64,000 bases of DNA from Haemonchus contortus (lineage: Eukaryota > Nematoda > Chromadorea > Rhabditida > Trichostrongylidae): NCBI GenBank assembly GCA_000469685.2, contig LS997563.1, positions 34,688,468-34,752,467 of the forward strand. Reading direction: 5' to 3'. Numbering within the stretch: the first letter of the stretch is position 1; each line of letters opens with the position of its first letter. Made by a program: the position numbers and the translations under genes. Of the stretch, positions 1-13,142 are shown piece by piece. Under the pieces are notes generated by a model, which saw nothing but the letters and a program-made list of their open reading frames with translations, did no database searches and was not told the origin of the DNA.

Positions 1-2517
1 AGTTTCTCAAGCAGTGCCGGCCACGCCCATTCGAGGGGGTAAAATATTGAGCTACGTCTTCCTGACGTTCAATTTGAGCTACTCCCACTGTGACACTCAC
101 TTGTCACTACTCTGTACACCACACAGACCCTGTACTGTCTCATTGGAAACGGTAGAAGGCTTGCTCTATCAGTTCGAAGCCCTACCAGTACCATGCTATG
201 AGAACATGTCTCCAAAATTCTTGAGATTTGGGAGAACATCCTTTTAAAATCTACTCATCGAGCACTCATCCTTTCCTCTCACATCTTCGTGTTTCCCTCT
301 CCGATCTGTTACGATTTCCCTGCTAAAGACTTTGAAAAATTGCTCTAGCAAACTATGAACTGCTTCGAATTAGTTGCAGTCAGAAACTGAGATTTTAGCC
401 AGGATTCATTTCTGTTTCGCCTTTTTTTGCTGTTCAGTTTAGACTGCACCCCAAAGTCTCCTAGCTTCTCGCTGTTCACGAAGGTTGTCCTTTAACTTGG
501 TGTTTTTGTTAAAAACACTGGTTGACCTTGTATTTCGGTGGATCAGGTAATTCTACCAGTCACCGAACCCCTTTACTCGAAGTTATCTTCTGTGTCAACT
601 AGTGAGTTTAGAACTACCGTTGATTTCGACTAAGTTTTTTAAAAAAAATTCATCTTTGATTTGCAAAGTGGTCAGCTCCAAAGTGTAAAATAGTTGAACT
701 CGCCCGAGTGTTTTACGATTGCCTTCTCCCACGACCTTTTGCCTTCGATGCTGATCAATCCTTTGTCTCTTTTGAGAAATGTTAATTATTAACGAGAAGA
801 TGCAGGGCAATAGACGAAAGGTTTGGTCCTGGACGATCGTTGGTTGCTTCACTTGATCTAATTGACTTCTTTGTAGCAAGAATTCTTTAATTTTCCATAG
901 TCGTTGACATGAATCTTAAGTAATAGGCAAGACCATGATGCACAGATTGAGAGCTAGCTGTGAAACCCCAACCCCGAAAATTCAACACCTGAACTGATCA
1001 CGTTTTCTGAAGAAGATTCTCCATGACACGAACCATCTTTCACAAATTCTTTCAAGAAGAATCTCTCGTTGGCTCTGCTATTTGAGCGAGGTCATTTGAA
1101 CCAAACCCCTTTTGCAGAAACCCCTTCAAAGGCTTTCTTCAAATAGTACTTTCAAACTTTCTAAAAAGCTTTTTATTTATATTTCGGGTGGATTTCAATT
1201 CCTCAGGGTCTATATTCGATAGAGGCCTTTCGCTCTTTGATTGAGCTGTGAGCCTCAAAATGAGCTCGGATAAAAACCCCTTTCACCGCTATATTTCCTT
1301 CGACCTTCATAGTCTTGAAATTATGAATTCAGATTCATTCGTGGATGATAGATGGAAAAGTTTGTTAGGATCTCATATTGATTCTTTCTATAATTTTGAA
1401 GGATTTACAGGGAAAAAACGCTAACGTTCTTGTAAACCCATAGAATATGGGGATTCTAACTCTATCCACCCTTTCTCTTCACACTTTTCACTTATTGTGA
1501 TTTATCCGGCTACCACCTTCTTGGTTCAACTGAATTGTTTTTTTGAATATCATTATACACTATAGAAGCTGAATTTCGGTGAATAAGAACGGAACAAATC
1601 AGAAAGATGAGCTTCTCGAGAGCCATTCTGCCTTTAAACTGTGAGGTCAAACCCTAAGAGATTTTACTCCAAGCGGCATGGGAAAAATCCAAATTAAAAA
1701 AAACCTAAAAACCCCGTGCCGTGGGCTTTATGGTGTAATTCCTTTCCTTTTTCCTGATGCTTTAATCATTCCAACTTCAGATGGATTGAACCTGGGAATG
1801 CTATATCTGTAGACCAGCTCGACAGAACATTGTTAAGGCTTAAGTAGCGCAGATGTTTTGATTTTCTTAGCTCCGAACAATTTCTGAATCGTGGGATGCA
1901 GCGAAGCTTGCAAATTCGTTATATGACAAAAGATCCGAAGTTCCTATCATCTTCAACTATTTAATACTTGAGATGGTGATGGAGCTCCAAGGAGCTCGCA
2001 AAAATCTGCGTTTTCCTGATGCCTTCAACGATGAAAGCACCTATAAGATGGCAGTTCCTAAGGATCTTTCAGTCGACAAGTACAAACAAAACTGCAACAT
2101 CATCCAGGATTTCTGAGCGGGAGCCAATTACAGCTTGATGCTTGGATTCCCTGCGTTCCTGTTGATTTTTGACCGAAGATTTTGCATATGGGACGGGTAA
2201 CGCTCCGATTTATTCACCTACCATATTCATCAAGTCTGCTTGAGTATGTGCGCGATATGGGTAGGAGATGAAAGACCACATTCGAGTAACAGCCTATTTA
2301 TGGAGGGTGGCCGAAACGTGGCTAATATTGCTCCTCTAATCATCGCTAGAAGTAGCCGATATTTGTTTACGTTTCACAAAAAATAAGGAAATCCCTCGCA
2401 TATTGCTACTCGTTAAACTTCCTTATGGCTCGGGTGAGCATTGAATTAGGTCAGTCAAATTGGAAAGAACGGGTCAGGATATTTCCTTTTTGGAAAGTTG
2501 ATTACTGTTTCGGTAGG
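1..2517. other. No feature recognised
   Basis: AT-rich sequence with only short frames in all six frames. No splice-consistent exon chain, tRNA or repeat family found. Confidence 0.5.
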
Positions 2518-3097
2518 TTAAAGGCACAGTTCACGATAATTTTGGGTAGTCCAGATTGTGATGAAAAATGGACGAGAAGATCGAAAATAGTGCGATGAAG
2601 GTGGAGAAACTGCGTGAATCGGTATTTCCAAGCTGAAAAAAGGCTTCGAAAAACCGCTAAACAGGGGGCTGGACGAGAATGAGTTGTGAAAAATGAAGAA
2701 GAGTGGGCGTTTGGACGAGCAATGCAATGTGTCACACAGCGTACTTGTGGGTCCTGGTACGGATAAAAGACAATGGTAAGCAAAAATTCATTCACTTATA
2801 AGCTTAAGTGAACAAAAAACCCTAGTAACAGCGGAAGTAGCTCACCTTTTTCAGCCTCTAGGAGTAGGAAATTAAATAAGGGATCGCGGCAGCAAGAAGA
2901 ATAGCAGACGAAAAAAGAATTGGAGAAAACATTGCCTCATTACTCGGCGACAGCTAATTGTGTGTGGGTCCTAGAACGAATAATGGCAATCTGTATTATC
3001 TCGACACTCGTCACTGACGTCTGACTTGACATCAGTCGAGAGGCGGGAAGGCCATTGACGTCCCCGCCCATTGGATTATCGTGAACTGTGCCTTTAA
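2518..3097. mobile_element. MITE, AGGCAC family, TTAA-flanked
   Basis: Starts TTAAAGGCACAGTTCACGAT and ends with the inverse of that sequence followed by TTAA. The inner right part (GCGGGAAGG... CCCGCCCATTGG) resembles the arm of the 17580 copy, so both belong to one family. 580 bases; the frames inside are short and not transposase-like. Confidence 0.85.
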
Positions 3098-4947
3098 TTA
3101 AGAAAGTCAAACTTCTCAATCTTCAACAAAACAAGTCAAGTAAACATTTTTGGGTTCAAAGTCTATACAACAAAAAATTGACCTCAAGGGACCTCAATTT
3201 CTAGGGTATGATTACCCCTTTGATTTTGATGGTCGAAGACTGAAATTTTGTACATGCGGTGCATCGGCTCAGTACTCTACAGTGTTCTCTTCTTTTCCTA
3301 CGAAGAAATCCGCTGGGTTCATTGAAGTAGTGCTGTAGATTCCACCGAACGTTCTGCACTTTCTCCTTCATGATTGGGACAGATCTAGACTAGAGAGAGC
3401 TCTAAAATGAAAAGTTGGACCTCATAATATTTGCATACTTGCATACATACTTGCAGGGACTATCTCTGGTATTTCTGTTACTTGTTGAGTTCTATTTCTG
3501 TCCCACTAAGACATTGGAAAGGAGGCCTGCTTGGAGGCTGTAGTTCCTATTTGTAGGCTTCTGCTACTTCCTCATAGCCGATTTCACGTTCTCATTTTCT
3601 GAAAACAGTTTTTTTCGGAAGTCGACTCCATCACAACTTCGCTTTCTCGTTTCCTGTTGTCCTCCTCCATCTACTGATATCGTGGGCTCTTCTCAAGTGC
3701 ACTTGAACCGATCGTCATAGGGCAATGCTCTTCTCCGTTCCATCGCCTCTGGCACCTTTGCCTAGTAGGCCCATTGTATTTACATTTTCACGTGAGTACA
3801 GGAACTCGTAATCCTTATATGCATTCTCGGCACCATACAAGTTTTGTGCATTAACGAAATTTCCTCAAACTCCGAGTGAACTAGAGTCTCCTTGCGAAAA
3901 AAATGGATTTCCCTTTTTTTTGTTTTTAAGCAAAAAATCCATCCCATTCTCTTTCTAGCCCTGAATAATGAGAGGCTGTGTGGGAGGAGGGCTTCAGAAC
4001 TTACCTTAGAACAAAATTCAACTCTTGTTTCACTCTCTCAGCCCGTGGCTAGACATTTTTCAATCTGAGAAGTATCATCAGGAGAAAAAAAATTCCTTCT
4101 TCGGTCATTCCACCTACGGTGGCCTGCAGTGGCCGGCCGACTCCACGAATTTCTAGACATTCCCAGATCTTCCACCCACTTTTCACTGATCAAGGGAGGA
4201 TGAATAACAGCGTAAAGGACCATAGTAATGTTCTCAGTATGATTTCTCCGCACCGCATGAGCAAGCAGCCTAGAAAGTTGCGTGTTCTCGATTTTAAGAA
4301 AATTCGACGTGTTTTTGTAAATTTATAAATTTAGCCATTTCCAATCCCACCTACCATCTTACCCTTTTTATCTTTTCACACACTTAACGAGGGCAATTGC
4401 CTCTTTGCCGATCGTAAAATGTATGAGATCTCTCACCGACTCCATAAAATCATTTGCGAATTTCTCTCAAAACACCTCAGAGCCGAGCATCCGCTCTTAT
4501 TCGTCCTTTTTTTCAATTACACGTCAATTTTACGCTCCAGTGCTACCCAAGCCCTTTTGTTGTTGTCTCAGACTCTCTGAATATCTTGACCGAAGCAGCT
4601 AAGGGTCTCGGATTGGTCGTAATGAATTTCTAGTAAATGATGTGCAAGAAAAAACCTATTTTGAGCCCCTCTTGCTGAAAAACCGTTACGATCTCGAGAA
4701 AGGTACTGTCTGACAGTTGAGAAAGATCCGACCGTAGAAGGATCAAATACATAAAGTGGGGTGGCGTGTTTCAAGCAGTAGGGAAACAAAGAGAAAGGCG
4801 TGGAAATGGGTTTTCTCAAACATACCCTTTAGTCTCCAACTTCTCTCCTGCTGTATCCTCTAGTAAACGATAGTTGCTAAGTAAATTAGACGTAATACCA
4901 TCTATGTAGTTCAGAGCGAAAGTAGTGGATTGGAAAGTGGTGTAAAT
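3098..4947. other. No feature recognised
   Basis: Includes a short direct repeat (GCATACTTGCATACATACTTGC near 3433) and the T- and A-rich stretch near 3898-3935. Frames up to 71 codons overlap on both strands at 4038-4328 without recognisable content. Confidence 0.5.
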
Positions 4948-5190
4948 CAGACACGAATGGTCCAAGTTGGAATCCGGTAGTGGTGCTAGCTTAGGCCACC
5001 CAAACCTTCCATCCCTCCAAGGTCTGGTAAATAGTACTATACTCATCCTGAAGAATAGAAGCAGTGACTTCTATTATATATCAGTTCATTACTGCAATTT
5101 AATGTATGCCGCATACGCACTCAAACCGCCACTACCATTTTCAGTGGTAGTCGAGTGCTGGGAAACTTCCCAAACCCGGTATTTGCCAAA
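4948..5190 (+). repeat. SINE-like family A, degraded copy
   Basis: Recognisable by the middle and tail blocks (CCTTCCATCCCTCCAAGGTC, then CACTCAAACCGCCACTACCA). The tRNA-like head is badly decayed: a GGAATCCGG trace remains near 4971. Confidence 0.6.
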
Positions 5191-5933
5191 GGCTTCATCC
5201 TTTTTTTTTCTTTTCAAAGTTGCAAAATAAATCAAAAACACGTGAGGATCACGGAGAAAGTGCTACAGCGTTTGCTATAAATCATGGGACTACTCCAATT
5301 AATTGACTTCACCCGCATTCTAGCACTCTCACTTCGACTTTTACCTCCAAGGTTCTTTTCATTGAATTGTGCTCAATCATTTCCTCCTCCCTGATGGAAA
5401 TTCCAATTCAGTGGAAATAAATGTGATGATCATCGGAGGATACTGGACCAGCACAGGACCGAACCTCAGGTAGAGAAAAACCAGTAATTATGCAGAGCAG
5501 ATTACATTGAATCATCGTTGAGCCGGAACATAATGCTGCGGAAATTGCCGGCTTATCAAAAGAGGATAAAAAAAAATAGAATGCTCACAGCCCTGCTCTG
5601 CTCTAACTCAGTGTTTTTTTTTTCTAGAAGATGCGATGAACACCTTAGTACCTCAGTCTTTATGGCTTTACCGTAGTTGTCTGAAGAAGAGTTTCCATTT
5701 GGAAAACTTGCATGGAAACTAGTTAAATAAAAAAGTAATCGAAATTTTCTGAGAATTTACAACATTTCCTCCTCTCTTATTGCGTTTGCGTTTTTTTTTT
5801 CGGGGAATAGGGAAGTTCCTCGTCCCATATTGCAATGGTATTTTTCTTTGAGTGGGAAATAGGGTATTTACGTGGATACATCCGCCTCTACCCTAAGCAT
5901 GGGCTTCGTAACTCTGAATGTTACCCAAGGGCC

Positions 5934-6190
5934 GAGGCGGTGTCCTGATAAGTGGCGCACTATTACTCACTTATGATGCAGAGTCCGAGTCCCGGAGTAA
6001 GGCCTTCATCTAGTCGGGGTCAGCTAATCGGTACGGGCTCATCTATGAGGATAAGAAGCACTGACTTCTACATTGGTTGGCCATCGCAAGTCATTGTATA
6101 GGCCACACACACGTTCAAACCGCCACTGAGATTCTGAACGGAAGTTGAATGTGGGGCGCGTCCCAAAACGGGACTGATTTACCCTAAACT
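5934..6190 (+). repeat. SINE-like family A copy
   Basis: tRNA-like head (AAGTGGCGCACTATTACTCA, then a decayed B box GAGTCCGAGTCCCGG). It is followed by the family middle (GGGGTCAGCTAATCGGTAC), then GACTTCTACATTGGTTGGCC and the tail CCGCCACTGAGATTCTGAAC. Confidence 0.8.
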
Positions 6191-7736
6191 TAATCTCCAT
6201 CTCGATCCTACCCAATAGGCTTCATCGCCATCCTTCATTTTAGTTCAATGATGAACATTATCGGTAAGTCGTACTAAGCAGGAAGTCAGAGATAATTTTT
6301 GTTTTCGGAAAAAAGCTATTTATTCATTTTACTAATTAATTGAATCAATCAGATAAACACAATTCATTTACTACGGCATTGCAGTGATCAGATAATTGCA
6401 GTCTTTCTGGCGGGAATTGAGCTGATTGGATTTTCTCTGTAAATAATTCCTGATGTATACTTTTCAAGTATATCCTGATTTGGTTGACTGTTCGAGGTGT
6501 TTACACACTAAAATACAACTATGCCATATAGTAATAAATAGTTTTCACTTAATAATAAATTTAAAGAGTGGAAAAAAAGAAAAATATTGGAAAAAGATAA
6601 TTTCCTAACACCTAAAAACTACTCAAAAACCTTAGCTTAATGTCCGAACTTAACTTGTACTTCGTCTCATTTTTTAGAATTGAGAGCAAATAGAAAAAAG
6701 AAACGGATGGTCCTCTAATCTTTCTAGACTATTTGATCCAATAATATTGAATAGTTTTCGAATATTTCTCATGATATCCAGTTATTTTTCAAACTAAAAT
6801 AAATGAACGAAAGCTGCCATGATGCACAAGATATCAGTAGTAATGAGTAATAGCAAGAAAAGATTACAAACTAATACTTAAAATTCAAATTGACAAAGAA
6901 ATAGAAACAGTATTGAACTAAGACAAAACAAGAATACCAAATAGGACTATGCCCTCTTACGACAACAATTTCTGCGGAAGTTCGCAAGTGAGATGGTCTA
7001 ATGGATATGTTTTCGAAGTTTCTGATGAAGTTCTACTCCAAACATCAAACAAGCAGAGCAGCTTTTCGTGGACCTCAAGGGAATGTAAGAAAAAGGCAGC
7101 TTGAAATCGGGCTTATAAATGACCACGACTCCCGTAAAATATAGTATCTAGCACAATGTTTGGTGAAATTGAGTGAGCGCTTGCAGTGTCTTAGGAGGGC
7201 AGGGAAAGAATAGGTTTTGAGCCCTATGCGAAGTCGCAAGCCCGCACTTCTCCTCGGAACTGCCATTACTTTTTAATCTGCAAAGTTATCTCGGGTATCT
7301 GATATTCTGAGTATGTAATACAAGCGCTTGATGTGATTAGACCTTTAGTCATTTTCCTTGTGCTAGATTGACACTTACGCAACTATAAGGTCTTTTTCTA
7401 GGCTCAAGAGTGAGAAATCTCTTTCGATGGGTCTGAAAGCACAGTTTTTTTCTCGAAGGGGGCAAGGCAAAGCTATCACAAAATTGTTCTACATTTTTTC
7501 ACTGCTTACTCTTGATTTGCCTGTAGTGCTAGGGAACACACCTCGACTTACTTGACGTGCATCGAGCAGCTACCAGAAAATGAATCGGCTTTGGGGGTTT
7601 CTCCAAACTGTGCGGAAGGTACCTTCCAAAAATTTTGCAATTTGCTTGATTTCTCTCAAAATTTTTCGGAAGCTCCCCTTCGCTCCACATATAAAGACCC
7701 TCTCTATGCCTACAAAAAGAATGAATGGCAAAGCCT
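6191..7736. other. AT-rich non-coding stretch
   Basis: 6290-6960 is strongly AT-rich with no frame of note. 7075-7736 has short overlapping frames on both strands only. Nothing recognised. Confidence 0.5.
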
Positions 7737-7998
7737 CCGGGCGTTGATCAATTTCGTCTAAAGGATGGCCCCTCATTCAAAATCGTGGTGGTGTAATGAA
7801 TGCGTATGTGTCTACACAATGACTTGCGGTGGCCAGACAATGTACGAGTCAGTGCTTCGATCCTCCCAGACAAAAATGGTACAAATAACCGGATCCTGGA
7901 GGGATAGAAGGCTTGGATGGTCTATGCGGTTACTCATCTGGGATTCGAACCCGTGACCTTGCGTGGGAGGAAGTGCGCCACTTGCCACTACACCACGT
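7737..7998 (-). repeat. SINE-like family A copy with intact B box
   Basis: On the minus strand the head reads GTGGTGTAGTGGCAAGTGGC with the A box and, further on, CACGGGTTCGAATCCCAGAT with a perfect pol III B box (7940-7952 on the plus strand). Middle and tail follow as in the other copies. The head resembles a tRNA, but the 3' part is a family-specific sequence and no acceptor stem closes, so this is not a tRNA gene. Confidence 0.85.
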
Positions 7999-8012
7999 TT
8001 ACGTGTTACATG

Positions 8013-8135
8013 CCCGACTGCCTCTTCCTTGCTTATTTTACCCTATAATGACCAAACTACCTACCCACATTCAACATATATTCACGAGTTCGAATCAGGC
8101 TACTCCATAGCTGAAACCTATTGGACCTTTTGTCA
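8013..8135 (+). repeat. Interspersed repeat C, copy 1
   Basis: GCCTCTTCCTTGCTTATTTT followed by ACCCTATAATG, a 'CCCACATTCAACA' block and TCAGGCTACT reappears in inverse orientation at 30915-31045. It directly follows the head end of a minus-strand SINE, so the two may have inserted near each other. Nature unknown. Confidence 0.6.
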
Positions 8136-10719
8136 TGCAGTTAGCCTTAAAGTCTTTCTGAACTGTTCTGTACACACCTAAGGCTTCACAGCCTGAAATA
8201 AAAAGGTCAACCTAAACATCTGTTCAGCCGATTGCTCCTGTCAGTTTATGCTCATTCAGAGAAGTGTCTTTTTGAATTATTTGGAGAAGCATCCTGATAT
8301 CATCAGAAAAATCTGGACTATTACCTGACAGATACATACATACTTTCCGCCCAACCTAATAGATTAGAGTCTTGGTGCGAGGATATCATTACAGATGGCA
8401 GTGCTGAAGGAATGTCTTCTGCTTTGGGGAATCTTCGGGGGATTAAGTTGAGCCAGTGGTGAAATTACATGCATCATCCCAGTCTTAAAGGTGATGGAAC
8501 GGGGGCGTGTCAATAGAAAAAGATGAACTGTTGAACGGCGGAATTCATTTTAGCATTTGACGAAGAAGCTCTTTCTCAAGGGAGGGTATTGCAAGTTCCC
8601 TGTTCTTGCGGGAGATGCATTCCTGCACAGAAATGCACTCAGTAGGAGTCGTATTGCTGCAATTTCCCGAATCATTCTCGTCTCCTTTTACCACTTATTT
8701 GTACTTCAAACCTGTCTCGTACTTGGCTCAGCCTGATACGAAGTTGCTTACCATCAATTTACTCGGATTCTTTAAAAGATCCTTACTTCCTTGTTACCAA
8801 ATCCATTGCGGAATAAAAGGGCAGTGCCCTAAAATCCTCACATCTTCCTAGACTTGTCCTTTTGAAATGACTATCCGTGACGTTGGTTTTTAGGACCACG
8901 GTGGCCCTCCACAAGTATTGAAACTGGGTATGTAGTAGGCCAATTCGAAGTTTGGCTTTCTCTGACATATACATACTTCGTCTTTTACTCTTTTCGAATT
9001 ACTCCAGTTATAGCTAAAGATAATTCCTGGGGTCTGCTGTACTTTCATTCATTTTTTCAACAACAACCATAAATTTCAAGAAAATGAGTATATTCCCGAA
9101 GGCATTTTTCGGGAGATAGCCACTGAGCATTCTTCGCTACTCTGTGACTACTTGCCATAAATTTTCCTTTCCGTGTTAAAGCCACAGTTCCCGATAAAAA
9201 TGGTTCCTGGGAATCTCCCTATTATGAATTTGTGGCATCTCAGTACTTCATATGTGGCGCTGTCACATCGGTAAGCAGTCGGGATAGGGCATAAAGGGTT
9301 CAGAGATTGTATCGTCTAAGTGCCACATCCTAGCGAACAAGTCCAAAGGCATTGTAAAGGCTACACAATCTCAAGGAACCCCTCCCCCCCCCCCCCCACC
9401 CCCTGTTGGAAGTTTTAAGAACTAGACGTGACTTACGACGACAGTTGAAGGCAGTTTTGGACACTTTTGGCTAAATTCAGTCAACCCCTTACACAATCGT
9501 AACAACTGAAGTCTTACCCAAATACCTCTTATACGTCATTCCCGTCGTTGTGATCTCGTACAACCTTTATTTCCACTATTTTTAGAGAACCTTGTTTTTC
9601 GTGAAGGCGACGAATTTTTCTCGCTTCCTTTGCCACCAAAACACTACCCTCCACCCACACTTCCGCTTTTCAACTAAAAAAAGAGTACCTCAAATTTGTC
9701 GTGAGCTGTGCCTTTACCATGATATCCTGCACGCAGTCTCTTGCTGTACTTTGTAACCACATATGAATCCGCCATATAGCAGTCACGAGGTAAAAGTAAG
9801 TCCAGATGAGTCAAACGCCCATAGGCACTGGGATCAGGGGCAAGTCGAGTAGGGCTCCTTACTACTTTTAGCAATTTCCCTAGTTCCAACTGCTGTAATC
9901 TACTAAAGGGTAGGGATGGTAAAAGAAGAATAGGATTGCATTTGAAATGGGAAAACTTGTAGTTCCATCTACTAGAAATAGCTGAAGTTATTTGAATCAA
10001 GAACACGAGACTAAGTGGGCTCCGGTAGTGTGAGTGATGGGAGGTAAAGAGCACGGTGATGGGAAAGAGCAAGTATGGGTCCGAATCCCTCCCGGATCAC
10101 CCTAAATCGCCATCCTTGGGAATTTTTTTGATCGGGTAGACCTCCCACAGAGAAAGCTTCAGCTCAACTGTTCTTCATTATATTGAAGGTCCTGAGACAT
10201 TTCTGTGAATTGATATGTATGCATGCGGAAAAGTGAGACGTCTCTGAAAGAAAGAATGCCTCGAATTAATAAGTACATGACAGCTCGATTCTGCAAATGT
10301 CAATGGTCCCCTTTCAGAACCGTGTACATCTTCAGCACATCATCGAATTTCAGCCAGCAATTGATTAAATGAGAATGCGCCGTGCAGCAGCTGCATTGGC
10401 CTCTGGGCAGGCTACCTGATTGAATCCTTTCCATGCCTTCTCAGTCGATTCATAGAAATTGATGCTGCTAATCATCTCTCCATTGTTTTTCGTATAACTT
10501 GATATTACTTCATGAAAATGCCCTAATGAAGCCATAGATTTCAGATCTGGACAACAATGAACTCAAACTGGACGACAGAATTAGAATTGGGTGAGTTCGA
10601 TCTTTTTTTCAATTGTTGTGTTGAATATTTGAATATTCACTAGAAGGGTGGTAGTTGGCAGCCATTGACGTCTGAAATGTGTTAAATGTGAGAACGAGAC
10701 TATTGTTTGCCATAACGCA
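8136..10719. other. Non-coding apart from the MITE at 9176-9716
   Basis: The 132-codon minus-strand frame at 9674-10072 starts in a Ser/Leu/Pro-rich run and ends inside the MITE, and I see no domain in it. No splice chain was found. Confidence 0.5.
9176..9716. mobile_element. MITE, AGGCAC family, older copy
   Basis: Left end TTAAAGCCACAGTTCCCGAT and right end the inverse of TAAAGGCACAGCTCACGA. Subterminal stretches match the 14738-15226 copy: a GATAAAAATGGTTCCTG-like stretch on the left, and a GAGGTAC...GAAAAGCGGA stretch on the right when inverted. A run of C residues lies inside at about 9383-9397. Degenerate, no coding capacity. Confidence 0.75.
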
Positions 10720-11012
10720 AGCGAAGTGGTGCAGTGGCAATTGGCGCACTATTACAGACGCATGGTCACGGGAGGGAATTCTCGATCCATATTCGCCTAA
10801 GCCATCCAAGCCCTCCATTACTCGGTTAATTGGTACCGGACCCGCCTGGAAGGATACGAGCACTGACTTGCACATCGGCTGGCCACCACAATTCATTGCC
10901 ATCGATATACACATTCAATACGCCACTACGATTCTAAATAGAAGTCGAATGCAGGGCTCACCCCACAGACAAGATTGATCAACGCCCAGAGTCTTTATCG
11001 TTTTATCCTTAA
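10720..11012 (+). repeat. SINE-like family A copy, nearly full length
   Basis: Head AAGTGGTGCAGTGGCAATTG with a decayed B box, then the middle (CTCGGTTAATTGGTACCGGA), the block GACTTGCACATCGGCTGGCC, and the tail ACGCCACTACGATTCTAAAT ending in a TTTATC-rich 3' end. About 290 bases, useful as a reference copy for the family. Confidence 0.85.
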
Positions 11013-12864
11013 GAAAGTGCTGATCACAGCTGACTAAAGCGAGTGGCTTTTTGCCATGCCTCTACGTTTTATGAAGAACATCAAAGAAGGTTTCAACGCC
11101 ATGAAACAGTCTCCTGGCCTAGACATCAAATCCTGCGTAGATTCCCATTAAGGCTAACTAGGAAACCCTTTTCAGAATCAATTGATTGCTTCTTAAACTT
11201 GTTTGGTATGATGAGGTATTGGTTTGTGAATTTTTTTCTCCTACAACACTCCTTCTAATGTAATATCCATTCAAAACGCCATAACGATCATGAATTTACT
11301 TTTTCACTACCCTTCTCGCTCCGAAAATTGGGACTGTCAAACAAAAAAAGCTTTCGAAGTTCTACTTTTGATTCCTCTCCGAAACATCCTGTTAACACCT
11401 TTTCAATTTTCATTTTCCGTGTAAAGATTGACTTCACAAACTATTTGCAACAAGTAGCTATTCAAAGCAATAGCAACTCTTCAGAATCTCATTTGTAGCC
11501 CTTGCGTCAATTCTGTTGTCATTCGTTCCAAAAACCTTGTCCAACTGGGAAGAATTAGAGACTGATAGCAGTTGGCACTGTCGTGCTTTCACTTCACTAG
11601 TTGCTTCGAAGCTGCTGCGAATTGCCTTTTTTTGTGATTGCCAGAAGTTTGGAGAAGTTCATCGACCTCTCTCTTCCAGCAGTGTTCCTCTTGATTGCGG
11701 CTGTTCTCAATTTTTCCTGATACTTTCACGGATCCTCTTCCGTTCGTGCTGTAGAGCGTCATTTGTTACGTTTTTCTTACATGCCTATCATTTCTGTCAA
11801 GAGTTGTGTAGACACAAATCGCACAACTGTGCTGAACATACGTTCGTCCTTGTAAAAAGATCCGAGCTGCTCATGTTGTGAACAACAAAAACATGTGAAC
11901 GTTTTGTAAACAAAAAGATGCCACCAAGGTCAGAAATCGGTTATTCTTGAGTTTCTGTCAAGATCAATTAATTTGCTCATCAGATTCTAAGCCAGACGTC
12001 TCGCCCGAGTCCGTCCTCCCAGAAGTGGCCAATACTGCCGTTGCCAGGTCTTTTACGGTGTGGTATTGCTGGCTGTTGTGGTAGAAGCCCTGCCTTTCTC
12101 AGGACTTCCGTGGAGTACAGGGCACGAGAGCGAGCAGACCCATTTCCTAGCTTTCTTGGAGAAAGTTCAGAAATGCAGGGCAAAAAGTTTGCGTGTAAAT
12201 TTTATTTCCGTCAATACTCCCACAGTGAATAGGCTTTCCAAAATGGATAGCTTGTGGGCTATAACAATTTGGTATTTTTCTGAACAGACCAAATAAGTAT
12301 TTCTTAAACCTGTTTACGTTTTTGCGAGTGTTCATTACCAAACGAAAGTCTTCCCTGCTCTCCCTTCTAAAGTAACATTTTTAAGTGTACATCGTCGAAT
12401 AGAACCACATTTGAACCTTTTTTACTTCATTGGTTCGAACGTCTTATGCAGTGAAACCCCTCTGAGAGAAAAAGAGTTCTGAACGCAGCCCCTGTAAGTG
12501 GAATGAAAAGTGAATCGTGGCTGAAAAGTCCTTTGTACAAATTACTGGCGTGAAATAAGAGATCAGAGCTCATTAACGCTGAGGCTCCATGATTTTTATT
12601 CATCAGTGAAGCGCTTACTCAAATTTGATGAGTCACACCGTATTCCTCTTCGTTCCCGAGATTTTATTGAAATAACAACCTGTCCCTCCTATCCATATAC
12701 AACACGCTTTACGTACTCTTATGGACCAGGATTATTCTTACGTCTTTTGCCTGAATCATGCGCTATTAAGGAACAGTAGAGCATCTTCTTTGGTCTTGCA
12801 CGTACTAGAAACAAGTATAATTGAATATTCAAAAGTTTCTAGAACATTCCTATTATGAAGGGCG
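11013..12864. other. Mostly non-coding, holds the exon-like pair at 11984-12232
   Basis: A 121-codon plus-strand frame at 11516-11881 is Cys/Phe/Ser-rich like a chance frame. The opposite strand is not open. Nothing else recognised. Confidence 0.45.
11984..12232 (+). CDS. Exon-like pair in a GC-rich stretch, product unknown
   Basis: 11984-12047 (after CATCAG) and 12103-12232 flank a 55-base GT-AG intron. They join in phase to read SKPDVSPESVLPEVANTAVA and RTSVEYRARERADPFPSFLG before a stop. No start codon is found upstream in phase. The minus strand is also open here for 67 codons, so strand and reality are both uncertain. Confidence 0.25.
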   Translation: MLSQTSRPSPSSQKWPILPLPGLLRCGIAGCCGRSPAFLRTSVEYRARERADPFPSFLGESSEMQGKKFACKFYFRQYSHSE

Positions 12865-13142
12865 AAGGTGTGGGGCAAGTTACGCACATCACACATGGTA
12901 ACGAATTCGAATCTCGCCTCAGTATCCGCCTGAGAAAACCAAGCCTTCCATCACTTCGGTGTCGCTTAGTTAGCATCATTCTCTTCTGGGAGGATAAAAG
13001 ACAGATTGGTTCATCAACTGAAAACCTAAAGTCTTTGTATAGGCCACATACGTATTCAATACGCCACTACGATTCGAAATGGATGTCGAATGCGTGGGCG
13101 TTATCCCTCTGATTAACGCCTAGAAACTTAGTTCTTTATCCT
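12865..13142 (+). repeat. SINE-like family A copy
   Basis: Head with an AACGAATTCGAATCTCGCC B-box region, the middle, and the well-kept tail (ATACGCCACTACGATTCGAA), ending at TTCTTTATCCTC. Confidence 0.8.

Noticed and set aside
7925..8000. tRNA gene on the minus strand (GGGTTCGAATCCC B box)
   Set aside because: The acceptor stem does not close and the same sequence continues into the SINE body seen in a dozen other places.
9674..10072. 132-codon minus-strand ORF
   Set aside because: Ser/Leu/Pro-rich, overlaps the MITE end, and shows no domain or splice support.
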